A stretch of 64,000 bases of DNA from CAVVZJ01 sp963752755 (GCA_963752755.1 CAVVZJ010000003.1:682001-746000), one strand, 5' to 3'; numbered from the stretch's first letter, positions 17,190 through 25,907 are shown. Numbers and translations are program-made. The notes: generated from the sequence alone by a model not told the origin.

Positions 17190-18056
17190 TTATTGGAACA
17201 AAAATGCGCGAATAGCATCCTTGTTGGCAGAATCGGGGATCTTGCTGTAAACCTTGTAGTCCTGGCGAATGGGGACCGATTTGTTGCTCGGTGGCCCCCC
17301 GTAGATCTCGGCCACGCAAGAGGTGTCTCGGACGTCGACGACCCTCAGGAGTGCGCGATACTTCTTCGGGTCTTCCTTACGCTCCCCGAACAGCTCCCTC
17401 TTCGTCTTCTCATCCGGCTCGCAGTACAACAACATGCCCTTCCAAACCCGATCCCGTTCGCCCAGGTTGATCCCCACCCGCCCGCCCTCGACCGAGAGGA
17501 CCGCCCCGACCAGGGGCTTGACGAGGATCATCTTCTCGACGTGCGGCGGAAGTTCGGGGGTCGCCGCCGCGGGGCCCTTATCGCCCAGGTCGCGGAAGAA
17601 GTATCTGCCCTCCGTCGTCGGCCGCGGCTCCGTCCCGAGGTTCACCTCGTTGCAGAATCGGGCGAGCTGGTTTTCCATGATCAGATAGATACGGTTATTG
17701 AGTTTGAAAATCCTACATTTCACGACATCATTGACGGCGTAATGTCTGCCGTCGATCTCGTAATCCACAGACTGCTTCAGCGTCTCCACGACGAGCTCAA
17801 CCCTGTCGTCGACGAACCGGGCGGGCCCCGCCGCGGCGAAGGACCCGCCATCGTCGCTCTTCATTTTGTATTGAAATCGGAACTCGTCACCTTTTTTGAA
17901 TATCAGGAGCTTGCTGACGAATTCCAGCCCGCTGGTCTGCTCGTAGCTGCCGGCTGCGAACTCGCGCGCGAAGGCCCGATACGGGACCGAGTCGTCTACC
18001 AGTTCCCTTGCGCCCTCACCGGCCACGATCGCGATCGAGATCAGCAAAAACAGCAT
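17190..18056 (-). CDS. Exported hypothetical protein, 288 aa, bracketed by direct repeats
   Basis: The ATG at 18056 follows AGGAGG (8 bases of spacing) and gives a signal peptide (MLFLLISIAIVAGEGARELV). The mature protein is beta-rich, with a first part resembling a lipid- or ligand-binding fold (LEFVSKLLIFKKGDEFRFQY, RIYLIMENQLARFCNEVNLG). The second part has VLSVEGGRVGINLGERDRVW followed by KGMLLYCEP, which resembles the FlgT-type or beta-barrel C-terminal domain in exported proteins. I do not recognise the whole family. Module B repeats lie on both sides, and the repeat element at 18074 begins only 18 bases upstream of the start, so native promoter sequence is probably lost or supplied by the element. 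Confidence 0.6.
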   Translation of the reverse strand: MLFLLISIAIVAGEGARELVDDSVPYRAFAREFAAGSYEQTSGLEFVSKLLIFKKGDEFRFQYKMKSDDGGSFAAAGPARFVDDRVELVVETLKQSVDYEIDGRHYAVNDVVKCRIFKLNNRIYLIMENQLARFCNEVNLGTEPRPTTEGRYFFRDLGDKGPAAATPELPPHVEKMILVKPLVGAVLSVEGGRVGINLGERDRVWKGMLLYCEPDEKTKRELFGERKEDPKKYRALLRVVDVRDTSCVAEIYGGPPSNKSVPIRQDYKVYSKIPDSANKDAIRAFLFQ

Positions 18057-18073
18057 GCCCCTCGCCTCCTGTC

Positions 18074-18271
18074 GCGGGTGGCCCCGGTTGCAACCCGACC
18101 GGACGAACAGGCGGAGCCGCCACCATCGCCGCTTGCGGCTTCGCCGCCCGGACAACAAGTTGTCCGGGCCACCCGCGGATCACGGGTCATATCAGTGGAC
18201 GGCGTAGCATACCACCCGTCCTTGTGTCAGGAGACGGACCGGAGTCGAAGACGACCCCGGCCACCCGCCAC
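18074..18271. mobile_element. MITE-like element, modules A and B fused
   Basis: Bases 18080-18176 (module A) are identical over 97 bases to 19108-19204. Bases 18175-18271 (module B) match 17065-17161. The outer ends GCGGGTGGCC and GGCCACCCGCC are inverted. Inside, CCCGGACAAC-AA-GTTGTCCGGG is a 10-bp palindrome. There is no coding capacity; it looks like a non-autonomous, structure-forming element. Confidence 0.65.
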
Positions 18272-18299
18272 GACGAGAGCTCGGCGGGTGGCTGGCAAG

Positions 18300-18366
18300 G
18301 CTCAACAATGAATCACCGCTGGCGCCCCTCGCGGCGGGCCGGTGATGCTGTAGCGTCGGGTTAGGC
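18300..18366. other. attC-like integron recombination site (67 bp)
   Basis: The ends fit the attC core boxes: GCTCAAC (RYYYAAC) at 18300-18306 and GTTAGGC (GTTRRRY) at 18360-18366. Between them ATCACCG pairs with CGGTGAT, with an inner imperfect GC stem and a short loop, as in folded attC sites of similar length. It lies directly after the stop of the GNAT gene, the usual place of attC in a gene cassette. No integrase gene is in the window. Confidence 0.4.
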
Positions 18367-18379
18367 GCCGATCACCTCG

Positions 18380-18892
18380 TCACCGCACCTGCTCCGGTTT
18401 GATGGAAAAGGCGGGATGGTGTGAGACCTCGCCGATCGGCATCGGCCCGGCGATCCGAAGACAGAGTACGTTCTCGTCGGGGACTCCGGCGCAGATGACA
18501 CCGGGGGCCGGCTCAAAGCCGAACCGGATGTAAAACGCTGGGTCTCCCACCAAGACGCAACCGTTGGCCTCCCTCGAGCGCAACGCACCGAGTCCCGCCT
18601 CAACAAGCGCACGACCTATCCCCCGACCCTGGAAGTCAGGCAGGACCGCCACTGGGCCGAGCAGATACCAACGCGATGCCTTGTCGCCGATCTGGGCCTT
18701 CGAGAAGGCGATGTGACCGACCACGGACCCGTCGAGTTCGGCGACCAACGAGATGTCCAGGGCATCCGCCGCCCGCAGAGCCTCAACGATGAGGTGCTCG
18801 GTCTGTTGGCTGAATGGGTGGTTCTTGAATGCCTCCGTGTTGACGCGTCGTATGGCCTCAACGTCCTGTGGGCTCTCGGGGCGGACGATCAT
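18380..18892 (-). CDS. GNAT family N-acetyltransferase, 170 aa
   Basis: The protein starts MIVRPESPQDVEAIRRVNTE after a GGAAGGTG site. The acetyl-CoA binding motif A is clear (LLGPVAVLPDFQGRGIGRAL, with the Q/RxxGxG/A pattern QGRGIG). Motif B-like FYIRFGFEPAP is also present. The C-terminal IAGPMPIGEVSHHPAF is typical of the YhbS-like subgroup, which acetylates unknown small substrates or protein N-termini. An attC-like site lies immediately downstream, and another GTTAGGC core lies upstream at about 18930. GNAT genes are frequent integron cassettes, so this may be a captured cassette. Confidence 0.85.
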   Translation of the reverse strand: MIVRPESPQDVEAIRRVNTEAFKNHPFSQQTEHLIVEALRAADALDISLVAELDGSVVGHIAFSKAQIGDKASRWYLLGPVAVLPDFQGRGIGRALVEAGLGALRSREANGCVLVGDPAFYIRFGFEPAPGVICAGVPDENVLCLRIAGPMPIGEVSHHPAFSIKPEQVR

Positions 18893-18964
18893 CGGACACC
18901 TTCCATGAACTGAGCCGAACATCGGCGTGTTAGGCCGCGACTCCACTCGGTAGCTGTGAACTCG

Positions 18965-19060
18965 AATCCAGACGTTACAGCGCCGGCTCGACGTAAGTCG
19001 AGAAAAAATCGGACTGGAATCTGATGATCCGACAGGGGAGTTCACCGTTGACACTTTTAC
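18965..19060. repeat. 96-bp direct repeat flanking the hicBA locus, copy 1
   Basis: Closely matches 19754-19847, with a few substitutions and small indels. It starts AATCCA...GTTACAGCGCC and ends in TTTTAC. It contains CTCGACGTAAGTCGAG, an inverted repeat (CTCGAC...GTCGAG). A MITE-like element follows it directly at 19061. Confidence 0.8.
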
Positions 19061-19205
19061 GGCGGGTGGCCCGGACAACTTGTTGTCCGGGTCGCGAAGC
19101 GACAAGCGGCCCCGGTTGCAACCCGACCGGACGAACAGGCGGAGCCGCCACCATCGCCGCTTGCGGCTTCGCCGCCCGGACAACAAGTTGTCCGGGCCAC
19201 CCGCC
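19061..19205. mobile_element. MITE-like element with 31-bp terminal inverted repeats
   Basis: The ends GGCGGGTGGCCCGGACAAC... and ...GTTGTCCGGGCCACCCGCC are perfect 31-bp inverted repeats. Each terminus holds its own 10-bp palindrome (CCCGGACAAC/GTTGTCCGGG). Internal small hairpins such as GTCGC-GAA-GCGAC are present. Total length is 145 bp with no coding frame of its own. Its right 97 bp also occur at 18080-18176. It abuts the hicA stop region. Confidence 0.75.
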
Positions 19206-19210
19206 GGGGT

Positions 19211-19432
19211 TTACGCCTCGAACTCCGTTCGAGGGAGCCCCGACTGCCGGATGATCGACCGCAGGGTGCCGAGGCGCACCTCCTTGTGGTCGGGGACGGG
19301 GACGGTCGTCGTGCCGTCGGGGGTCTGCCGCTGCATGACGATGTGGCTGCTTCGCCGGCGCACCTCGACGAAGCCGTGAGCCTTGAGGATGTCGCAAACC
19401 TCCTGCCCGGAGAGGACGCGGAGTTTACCCAA
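19211..19432 (-). CDS. hicA: HicA-type toxin (mRNA interferase)
   Basis: At 73 residues it has the HicA double-stranded-RNA-binding-like fold. It starts LGKLRVLSGQEVCDILKAHG, then FVEVRRRSSHIVMQRQTPDG with the catalytic-type His after SS, then PVPDHKEVRLGTLRSIIRQS. The probable start is TTG at 19432, overlapping the hicB stop by 8 bases; a longer upstream ATG would run deep into hicB. HicA toxins cleave mRNA when unbound by HicB. The order here is antitoxin first, then toxin. A MITE-like element starts six bases beyond its stop codon. Confidence 0.85.
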   Translation of the reverse strand: MGKLRVLSGQEVCDILKAHGFVEVRRRSSHIVMQRQTPDGTTTVPVPDHKEVRLGTLRSIIRQSGLPRTEFEA

Positions 19433-19646
19433 TCGGCACCTCAAGTTGAGTGACGTACACCTCTCCACTCAACCTTCGCTGCACCTCCTCGGGGGGGGCC
19501 GCCTCGAAGAACAGTTCCAGCGCCTCGCGGAGGTTCTCGCGGGCAAGCTCGACGGTGTCTCCCTGGCTCGCGATATCGAGTTCGGGACAGAGGGCGACGA
19601 ACCCATCACCCTCCCGGTTGATGATCGCCGTAAGCTGTCTCTTCAT
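19425..19646 (-). CDS. hicB: HicB-type antitoxin
   Basis: The 73-residue protein has the HicB RNase-H-like domain: MKRQLTAIINREGDGFVALC, PELDIASQGDTVELARENLR, EALELFFEAAP. It ends YVTQLEVPIG and lacks a C-terminal DNA-binding domain, so autoregulation would rely on the complex or on another factor. An in-frame ATG at 19664 is an alternative start. It precedes and overlaps hicA in one operon. The pair is bracketed by 96-bp direct repeats, consistent with acquisition as a unit. Confidence 0.85.
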   Translation of the reverse strand: MKRQLTAIINREGDGFVALCPELDIASQGDTVELARENLREALELFFEAAPPEEVQRRLSGEVYVTQLEVPIG

Positions 19647-19753
19647 GGATCTTCGAAGCTCCATACCGATGACGCATCCTCCTGGGCGAGTCCTGCCCTC
19701 GGACGCATCAGGACGCGCCGGCGAGTATCCGATTGGTGTCAGCGGTAAGTTCT

Positions 19754-19847
19754 AATCCACAGGTTACAGCGCCGGCTCGACGTAAGTCGAGAAAAATCGG
19801 ACTGGAATCCGATGATCCGACGGGGAGTTCACCGTTGATAGTTTTAC
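19754..19847. repeat. Direct repeat flanking the hicBA locus, copy 2
   Basis: Second copy of 18965-19060, 789 bp away in the same orientation. After it, 19848-20088 is a G-rich stretch with no gene that I can support. Confidence 0.8.
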
Positions 19848-20088
19848 GTCTGTCTGAGGGGGATGCGAAAAGAGGGGTTGTGACGGATGGGGCGGGGGCT
19901 TAACCGAGACTCGGTGGGCGTCGGAGATGCCTGGGAAGGCGGGGGCATGGCAGACGGGGCTGCCTCAAAAGGAAGGAGATGGCGACGCGGGGCGACGGGG
20001 AGGAGGCGTGGCGGGAGGGTTGTCGGGAGGGAGGGGAGGGGCGTAACCTCGGGGGGGTGAACTGTCCGGACACGGCGGATCGGGGGCA

Positions 20089-21649
20089 ATGATGGCTGAG
20101 GGCGACGCGATGAGAGCGGGGCCGATCCGGTTGAGGATGGAGGGGATCACGAAGCACTTCGGGGGGGTGCATGCGCTGGAGGGGGTGACGTTCGAGGCGG
20201 TGGCGGGGGAGGTGCATGCGCTCTGCGGGGAGAACGGGGCGGGGAAGAGTACGTTGATGAAGATATTGGCGGGGGCGATCACGGAGTATGAGGGGACGGT
20301 GTGGGTCGAGGGGAAGGCGGTCCAGTTCGGGGGGCCGAGGGAGGCGGAGGAGGAGGGGATCCGGATCATTCATCAGGAGTTGAACCTAGTGCCGGACCTG
20401 ACGGTGGCGGCGAATATCTTTCTGGGGAGGGAGAGGAGGTGGTTGGGATTGCTGGATGATGCGGCGATGGAGGCGGAGGCGAGGAGGATGTTTGAGAGGC
20501 TGGGGGCGCCGATCGGGCCGAGGGCGAGGGTGGGGGACCTGAGGATCGGCGATCAGCAGATGGTGGAAATTGCGAAGGCGTTGATGTTTCGGGCGTCGAT
20601 CGTGGTGATGGATGAGCCGACGTCGGCGCTGTCGGATGCGGAGGTGGCGAGGCTGTTCCGGGTGATCGAGGACCTGAGGTCGGACGGGGTGACGGTCCTG
20701 TATATCTCGCACAAGATGAATGAAGTGTTCACATTGGCGGATCGGGTGACGGTCTTGAGGGACGGGCGGTTCGTGGCGTCGGCGACAAGGGAAGAGACGA
20801 CGCCGGAGCAGGTGGTGAGGTGGATGGTGGGCCGGGAGATCGCGGCGCTGGAACTGGATCACGAGGCGAAGGCGGGGAAGCTGGTGATGGAGGTGGATGG
20901 GCTGGGATTGGCGAGTCCGCCGGACAGCGGGAGGCCGGAGTTGAAGGGGATCGGGCTGGAGTTGAGGGCGGGAGAGATCGTGGGAGTGGCGGGCTTGCTG
21001 GGGGCGGGGAGGACGGAGTTGCTGGAGGCGCTTTTCGGGGCGAGCCCGTTGACGCCGACGGGGAGCGTTCGGCTGGAAGGGGAGGCGGTGCGGTTCCGGT
21101 CGCCGGGTGAGGCGATCGAGGCGGGGGTGGCGCTGGTGACGGAGGATCGGAAGAACCTGGGGCTGTTCGCGGAATTGAGCGTGCGCGAGAACGTGACGAT
21201 GGTGCATCTCGGCGAACTGGCGAGGCTGGGGCTGGTGCATCCGGGAGCGGAGAAGGAGGCGGTGCGCGAGGCGATCGCGACGGCTCGGGATCAAGACGGC
21301 CGGGGGGGAGGCGGCGATCACGAGCCTGTCGGGGGGAAATCAGCAGAAGTGCGTCATCGCCCGATGGCTGATGGCGAACCCGAAGGTGCTCTTGCTGGAT
21401 GAGCCGACGCGCGGGATCGACGTGGGGGCGAAGGCGGAGATTTACGCGTTGATGAAGCGGCTGGCGGGCGGGGGCATGGCGATCCTGATGACCTCCAGCG
21501 AGCTGCCGGAACTGCTGGCGGTTTGCGACCGGATTCTCGTGCTCTGCGAGGGTCGGCTAACGGCCGAGCTGTCGCGGTCGGAGGCGACGGAGGAGGCGAT
21601 CATGCACGCGGCGACGCAGTTCGAGGATCGGACGGCGCGGGCGTCGTAG
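20089..21649 (+). CDS. Sugar-type ABC transporter ATPase with two nucleotide-binding domains (RbsA/MglA-like), one frameshift
   Basis: After removal of one extra G at about 21283 the protein is 519 residues, the family length. Domain 1 has Walker A GENGAGKSTLM, the degenerate signature RIGDQQMVEIAKAL, and Walker B SIVVMDEPTSAL. Domain 2 has the degenerate Walker A AGLLGAGRTELLEAL, the signature LSGGNQQKCVIARWL, and Walker B VLLLDEPTRGID. This is the class that energises ribose, galactose or xylose uptake, or the nucleoside BmpA-type systems. No permease or binding protein is adjacent. Codon use leans unusually to GGG, GAG and GCG compared with neighbours. Confidence 0.85.
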
Positions 21650-21702
21650 GCACGCGAATTGCCACGGAGATCGGCGGACGGTCTTGAATTCCCAAGGGGG
21701 GC

Positions 21703-22374
21703 ATGCTCATGGTCCGCGCCGTGATCTTCGACGTGGACGGGACGCTCGTCGATTCGGTCGGCCTGCACGCGCGGGCCTGGCAGGAGGCGTTCCGGAAGTT
21801 CGGCAAGGATTTGCCTTTTGATGCGATTCGGCACCAGATCGGCAAGGGGACGGACCAGCTCCTGCCGGTCTTCCTGTCGGATTCGGAGATCGGCGAGTTC
21901 GGCGACGAGCTGGATCGTTTTCGCAAGGAATTGTACAAGCGGGAATACTTGCCGACGGTCAAAGGTTTCCCGCGGGTCCGGGAGCTTCTGGAGCGGGTGA
22001 AGGCCGATGGCAAGCGGGTCGTGCTGGCGACCTCGGGCAAGAAGGACATCCTCGAAGCCAACAAGAAGACGGCGGGGATCGAGGGGGTTGCGGACGCGGA
22101 GACGTCGTCGAGCGACGTGGCGGAGTCGAAGCCGCACCCGGACATCTTCGCGGCGGCGATGGGGAAGCTGATCGACGTGGACGCGAGCGAGGCGGTCGCG
22201 GTGGGCGACACGCCTTATGACGCGGAGGCGGCGGGCAAGATCGGTTTGCGGACGGTCGGCCTGCTCTGCGGCGGCTTCCGCGAGGAGGAGCTTCGCGAGG
22301 CGGGTTGCGTGGCGATCTACCGGGACCCGGCGGACCTGCTGGAGCATTACAGCGAGTCGCCGCTGGTGGGTTGA
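21703..22374 (+). CDS. HAD-superfamily hydrolase (beta-phosphoglucomutase/phosphatase-like)
   Basis: This 223-residue protein has all four HAD motifs. They are the nucleophile FDVDGTLVDS, motif II LATSGKKDIL (Thr/Ser), motif III Lys in SDVAESKPHPDIF, and motif IV AVGDTPYDAEAA. The alpha-helical cap between motifs I and II places it with PGMB/phosphoglycolate-phosphatase-like enzymes. The ATG at 21703 is preceded by AAGGGGGG. The substrate cannot be read from sequence. It lies at the start of a run of small stress-type genes, all on the plus strand. Confidence 0.85.
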   Translation: MLMVRAVIFDVDGTLVDSVGLHARAWQEAFRKFGKDLPFDAIRHQIGKGTDQLLPVFLSDSEIGEFGDELDRFRKELYKREYLPTVKGFPRVRELLERVKADGKRVVLATSGKKDILEANKKTAGIEGVADAETSSSDVAESKPHPDIFAAAMGKLIDVDASEAVAVGDTPYDAEAAGKIGLRTVGLLCGGFREEELREAGCVAIYRDPADLLEHYSESPLVG

Positions 22375-22511
22375 GGTCGAGCCGTCGGGACGGGGGGGAC
22401 GAAGCGCGGCACGGCGTTCGCGGGCCGGTCGGGTCGTGGGCTGCGCGGGTCCGCGGAGGAAGGGCCCGGCGGTCGAGAGATGAAGAGACCTCGTGAAATC
22501 GGAGGTGAATC

Positions 22512-23255
22512 ATGGGGAATCCGTTCACCATGCTGAAGCACATCGGCCTGGGCGCCGGCTTGATGTACCTGTTCGACCCGCAACTGGGACGCAGCCGGCG
22601 AGCGCGGATGGCCAACCAGTTGCGCGGGACCTTGAACGAGTTGACCGACACGTTCGACGAGGGGGTGCGCGACATCCGGCACCGGGCGTATGGCACTCTG
22701 GCCGAGGCACGATCGGGCCTGACGGCCGACGACGCCGATGATCGGGTGATCGTGGAACGGGTGCGCTCGAAGATGGGTCGCTGGGTGTCGCACCCGAGGG
22801 GGATCGAGGTGAGCAGCCGGGGTGGCCTGGTGACGCTCCGCGGGCCGATCCTGCGGGCGGAGGCGGACCGGTTGCTGGAGGTCGTCTCGGGCGTGCGGGG
22901 CGTCCGCGAGGTGATCGACCGGCTGGAGGTCCACGAGTCTCCGGGCAGCCACCCGGCCTTGCAGGGTGGGAGCCTCCGGCCGGGCGAGCGGGCCGAACTC
23001 TGGCAGGAGAACTGGTCGCCCGGGACGAAGGTCATGCTGGGCACGGCGGGTGCCGTGGCGGGCCTGGCCCTGGTGCGACAGAGCGGCCTGATGCTGCCCG
23101 CCCTGGCCCTCGCGGGCGCCGCCTGGGCGATGAGCCGGACGGAGGGCGACCCGCTCGAACAGATGCCCGACCTGGGTGAACTCTGGGGCGGGCGTTCGCG
23201 ACCGACGTTGCGGACGGAGGGGGCTCCGACGGTCCGGGAAGGGAGCATGATCTGA
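22512..23255 (+). CDS. BON-domain membrane-associated protein, 247 aa
   Basis: The N-terminus (MGNPFTMLKHIGLGAGLMYL then FDPQLGRSRRARM) is typical of planctomycete and proteobacterial stress-cluster BON proteins. The BON domain spans about residues 75-140 (VERVRSKMGRWVSHPRGIEV, GGLVTLRGPILRAEADRLLE, GVREVIDRLEVHE). A hydrophobic segment near residues 175-205 (MLGTAGAVAGLALVRQSGLM) would anchor it. BON domains bind phospholipid membranes and occur in osmotic-stress proteins such as OsmY. It overlaps the next gene by one base. Confidence 0.8.
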   Translation: MGNPFTMLKHIGLGAGLMYLFDPQLGRSRRARMANQLRGTLNELTDTFDEGVRDIRHRAYGTLAEARSGLTADDADDRVIVERVRSKMGRWVSHPRGIEVSSRGGLVTLRGPILRAEADRLLEVVSGVRGVREVIDRLEVHESPGSHPALQGGSLRPGERAELWQENWSPGTKVMLGTAGAVAGLALVRQSGLMLPALALAGAAWAMSRTEGDPLEQMPDLGELWGGRSRPTLRTEGAPTVREGSMI

Positions 23256-23689
23256 TGTTGTTGAAATTGATTCCGACAAAAGCCCACGGCTTCCTGGACT
23301 ACCTGACGGCCGGCACGATGCTGGCCTTGCCGCGGGCGATGGGCTGGAGCGAGAACGTCACTCGCCTGCTCACTGGTGCCGCGGTGGGCACGATCGGGTA
23401 CAGCCTCCTGACCCGCTACGAGCTGGGCCTGGTGAAGGTCCTGCCGATGCGGGCGCACCTGGCCCTCGACGCCATGAGCGGCGCGGCGCTCTGCGCGGCG
23501 CCGTGGATGCTGCCCGAGGAGTCGGACGAGGTGAAGCAAGCGTTACTGAGCCTCGGCCTGTTCGAGCTGGCCGCGGCGTTCACGTCGCAGACGGAGCCGG
23601 AAGCCGAGCAACCGGTCGCGATGCCTGAGATCGCCGGGGAAACGACGCAGGCGCTGAGGGAGTCGGCCTACGGACACGTCCGGGGCTGA
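23255..23689 (+). CDS. SPW-like small membrane protein, 144 aa
   Basis: The start overlaps the upstream stop (TGATG). The protein shows several hydrophobic segments (THAHG-type start FLDYLTAGTMLALPRAMG, LLTGAAVGTIGYSLL, LALDAMSGAALCAAPWMLPE, LLSLGLFELAAAFT). This resembles the SPW/DUF4383-like repeat membrane proteins commonly encoded beside BON and SRPBCC genes. No catalytic motif is present. Translational coupling indicates it works with, or is expressed with, the BON protein. The tail is Glu/Pro-rich and probably cytosolic. Confidence 0.65.
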   Translation: MLLKLIPTKAHGFLDYLTAGTMLALPRAMGWSENVTRLLTGAAVGTIGYSLLTRYELGLVKVLPMRAHLALDAMSGAALCAAPWMLPEESDEVKQALLSLGLFELAAAFTSQTEPEAEQPVAMPEIAGETTQALRESAYGHVRG

Positions 23690-23861
23690 GACGGACCGGC
23701 ATCGGAATTGCGAACGCAAGCAAGCGATGAGAAATGATGGATGGTCAATGGCCGATGACCAGAGCGTGAGTTACCTCTCGTCTTGGGTTATCGGCCCTTG
23801 TTTCATGTTTCGGCGACGGCACGCATGAGCCCGTATCGCCACGGGAGGAGACGAGCGCACG

Positions 23862-24637
23862 ATGGTTTCCGCAGCGACGATCCGGACCAGACAGCAGGCC
23901 GCCCGCGAGTTGTCGGGCGAGGGCGTGGGGTGCGGTGTGAATGTGGGCGAGTCGGAGCGGCTCGCCTCGAACGTGGGCGGTGGGATGCTGGTCGCAGCCG
24001 GGCTCTGGCGCGGGGGGCTCAGCGGCCTGACGATGGCGGGTCTGGGCGGGATGCTGCTCTATCGCGGCGCGACCGGCCATTGCCCGCTGTACCAGGCCTC
24101 GGGGCCGATACCGCCCTCGGCGAGGATCAGGAGGACGCGACGCCCTTCGGCGTGGAGGCGCGGGCGGGCGTGCGGGTCGAGGAGGCGGTCACGATCAACC
24201 GACCGGCCGCGGAATTGTACAAATTCTGGCGCGATCATAACAATCTCTCGAAGTTCATGCCTTACATCGAATCGGTGACGTCGAGTGACGGCCACCATTC
24301 GCACTGGGTGATGAACACGCCCCTGGGCGTGAAGCTGGAGTGGGATTCGGCGATCCAGACGGACGAGCCCGGCCGGATGTTTTCCTGGGCCTCGACCGGC
24401 GGCCAGATGGCCGTGGCGGGCTCGGTCCACTTCGACCCGGCGCCGGGGGGCCGGGGTACGGAGGTCCGGCTCAACCAGAAGTACGACCCGCCGATGGGAC
24501 AGGTCGGCGTCGGCCTGGCGAAGCTGATCGGGATGAGCCCGTCGGGCCTCACCCGCGAGACGCTCCGGCACTTCAAGCAGCTGATGGAGACGGGCGAGGT
24601 GCCCACGATCGCAGGGCAGCCGTCGGGGCGGGTGTGA
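23862..24637 (+). CDS. YgaP-like membrane segment fused to SRPBCC (cyclase/dehydrase) domain, one frameshift
   Basis: The N-terminal part (ERLASNVGGGMLVAAGLWRG, GLSGLTMAGLGGMLLYRGAT, GHCPLYQA) is the DUF2892/YgaP-type two-helix unit. The C-terminal part (VEEAVTINRPAAELYKFWRD, HNNLSKFMPYIESVTSSDG, HWVMNTPLGVKLEWDSAI) is an SRPBCC/START-like domain related to the polyketide cyclase family. A missing C at about 24097 separates them; restoring it gives a 258-residue fusion. This fusion is common in soil bacteria beside formaldehyde-dehydrogenase-like ADHs, as here. A lipophilic ligand is presumed. Confidence 0.8.
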
Positions 24638-24719
24638 GGCGACGGAGAGCGTGAGCTGGGCGGGTGTGTCGCGCGGACACGGCACACCCGAGGACGGAAC
24701 AAGAGAGGACACGGACTCC

Positions 24720-25892
24720 ATGAAGGCTCTCTGCTGGTATGGCAAGCATGATGTGCGGGTCGAGACGGTGCCCGACCCGACGATCCTCAACAAGCGGGAT
24801 GCGATCGTGAAGGTCACGTCCACGGCCATCTGCGGGTCGGACCTGCACCTCTACGACGGCTACATCCCGACGATGGAGAAGGGCGACATCCTCGGCCACG
24901 AGTTCATGGGGGAGGTGGTCGAGGTGGGGCCGGAGTGTGGCGGCTTGAAGAAGGGGGATCGGGTGGTCGTGCCGTTCACGATCGCCTGCGGCAACTGCTT
25001 TTTCTGCGAGCAGGACCTCTGGTCGCTCTGCGACAACTCGAACCCGAACGCCTGGGTGGCGGAGACGGCCTATGGCTACTCGCCGTCGGGCCTGTTCGGC
25101 TACTCGCACATGCTCGGCGGCTACGCGGGCGGTCAGGCGGAGTACGTCCGGGTGCCGTTCGCCGACGTGGGGGCGATCAAGGTGAACGGGGATCTGACCG
25201 ACGAGCAGGTCCTGTTCCTGACCGACATCTTTCCCACCGGCTACCAGGCGGCCGACAACGGCAACATCCGCGAGGGCGACGTGGTCGCGGTCTGGGGCGC
25301 GGGGCCAGTCGGGCAGTTCACGATCAAGAGCGCGTTCTTGCTGGGCGCCGAGCGGGTGATCGTCATCGACCATTACCCCGAGCGGCTCCGACTCGCCCGC
25401 GACAGCAGCGGCGCCGAGACGATCAATTACGAGGACGAGCCGAGCGTCTATGAGTCTCTCCGCGACATGACCGGCGGGCGAGGGCCGGACGTCTGCATCG
25501 ACGCGGTCGGGCTGGAGGCGCACGGCCACGGTCCGGGCGCCCTCTACGACTACGCCAAGGCGAGCCTCTGGATGGCGACCGACCGCCCCAACGCGCTCCG
25601 CCAGGCGATCAACGCCTGCCGCAAAGGGGGCACGGTGTCGATCCCGGGGGTCTATGGCGGCCTGCTCGACAAGTTTCCGCTGGGCGCGGCGTTCGCCAAG
25701 GGGTTGACCATGCGCATGGGCCAAACCCATGTCCACCGCTACATGAAGCCGCTGCTGGAGCGGATCGAGCGCGGGGAGATCGACCCGACGTTTTTGATCA
25801 CCCATCGCGCCCGGCTGGAAGACGCGCCGGACCTGTACGCGACGTTCAAGAATGAGCAGGACCGCTGCATCAAGGTGGTCTTGAAACCGTGA
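24720..25892 (+). CDS. Zinc-dependent alcohol dehydrogenase, glutathione-independent formaldehyde-dehydrogenase type
   Basis: This 390-residue medium-chain dehydrogenase begins MKALCWYGKHDVRVETVPDP. Zn ligands are visible in STAICGSDLHLYDG and GHEFMGEVVEVG, and the structural-zinc lobe is CGNCFFCEQDLWSLCDN. The NAD-binding motif is VWGAGPVGQFTIKSAF. The insertion and the C-terminal QTHVHRYMKPLLERIERGEI fit the subgroup related to Pseudomonas formaldehyde dehydrogenase (FdhA-like). The true aldehyde or alcohol substrate is unproven. It sits within the plus-strand stress cluster, downstream of the SRPBCC gene. Confidence 0.88.
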   Translation: MKALCWYGKHDVRVETVPDPTILNKRDAIVKVTSTAICGSDLHLYDGYIPTMEKGDILGHEFMGEVVEVGPECGGLKKGDRVVVPFTIACGNCFFCEQDLWSLCDNSNPNAWVAETAYGYSPSGLFGYSHMLGGYAGGQAEYVRVPFADVGAIKVNGDLTDEQVLFLTDIFPTGYQAADNGNIREGDVVAVWGAGPVGQFTIKSAFLLGAERVIVIDHYPERLRLARDSSGAETINYEDEPSVYESLRDMTGGRGPDVCIDAVGLEAHGHGPGALYDYAKASLWMATDRPNALRQAINACRKGGTVSIPGVYGGLLDKFPLGAAFAKGLTMRMGQTHVHRYMKPLLERIERGEIDPTFLITHRARLEDAPDLYATFKNEQDRCIKVVLKP

Positions 25893-25907
25893 GGACTGGG
25901 GAGTGAC

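Noticed and set aside
18380..19186. N-terminal extension of the GNAT gene into the repeat element
   Set aside because: The extension is translated repeat DNA, and the same residues head an extended frame of the neighbouring gene. The internal ATG with GGAAGGTG is the sensible start.
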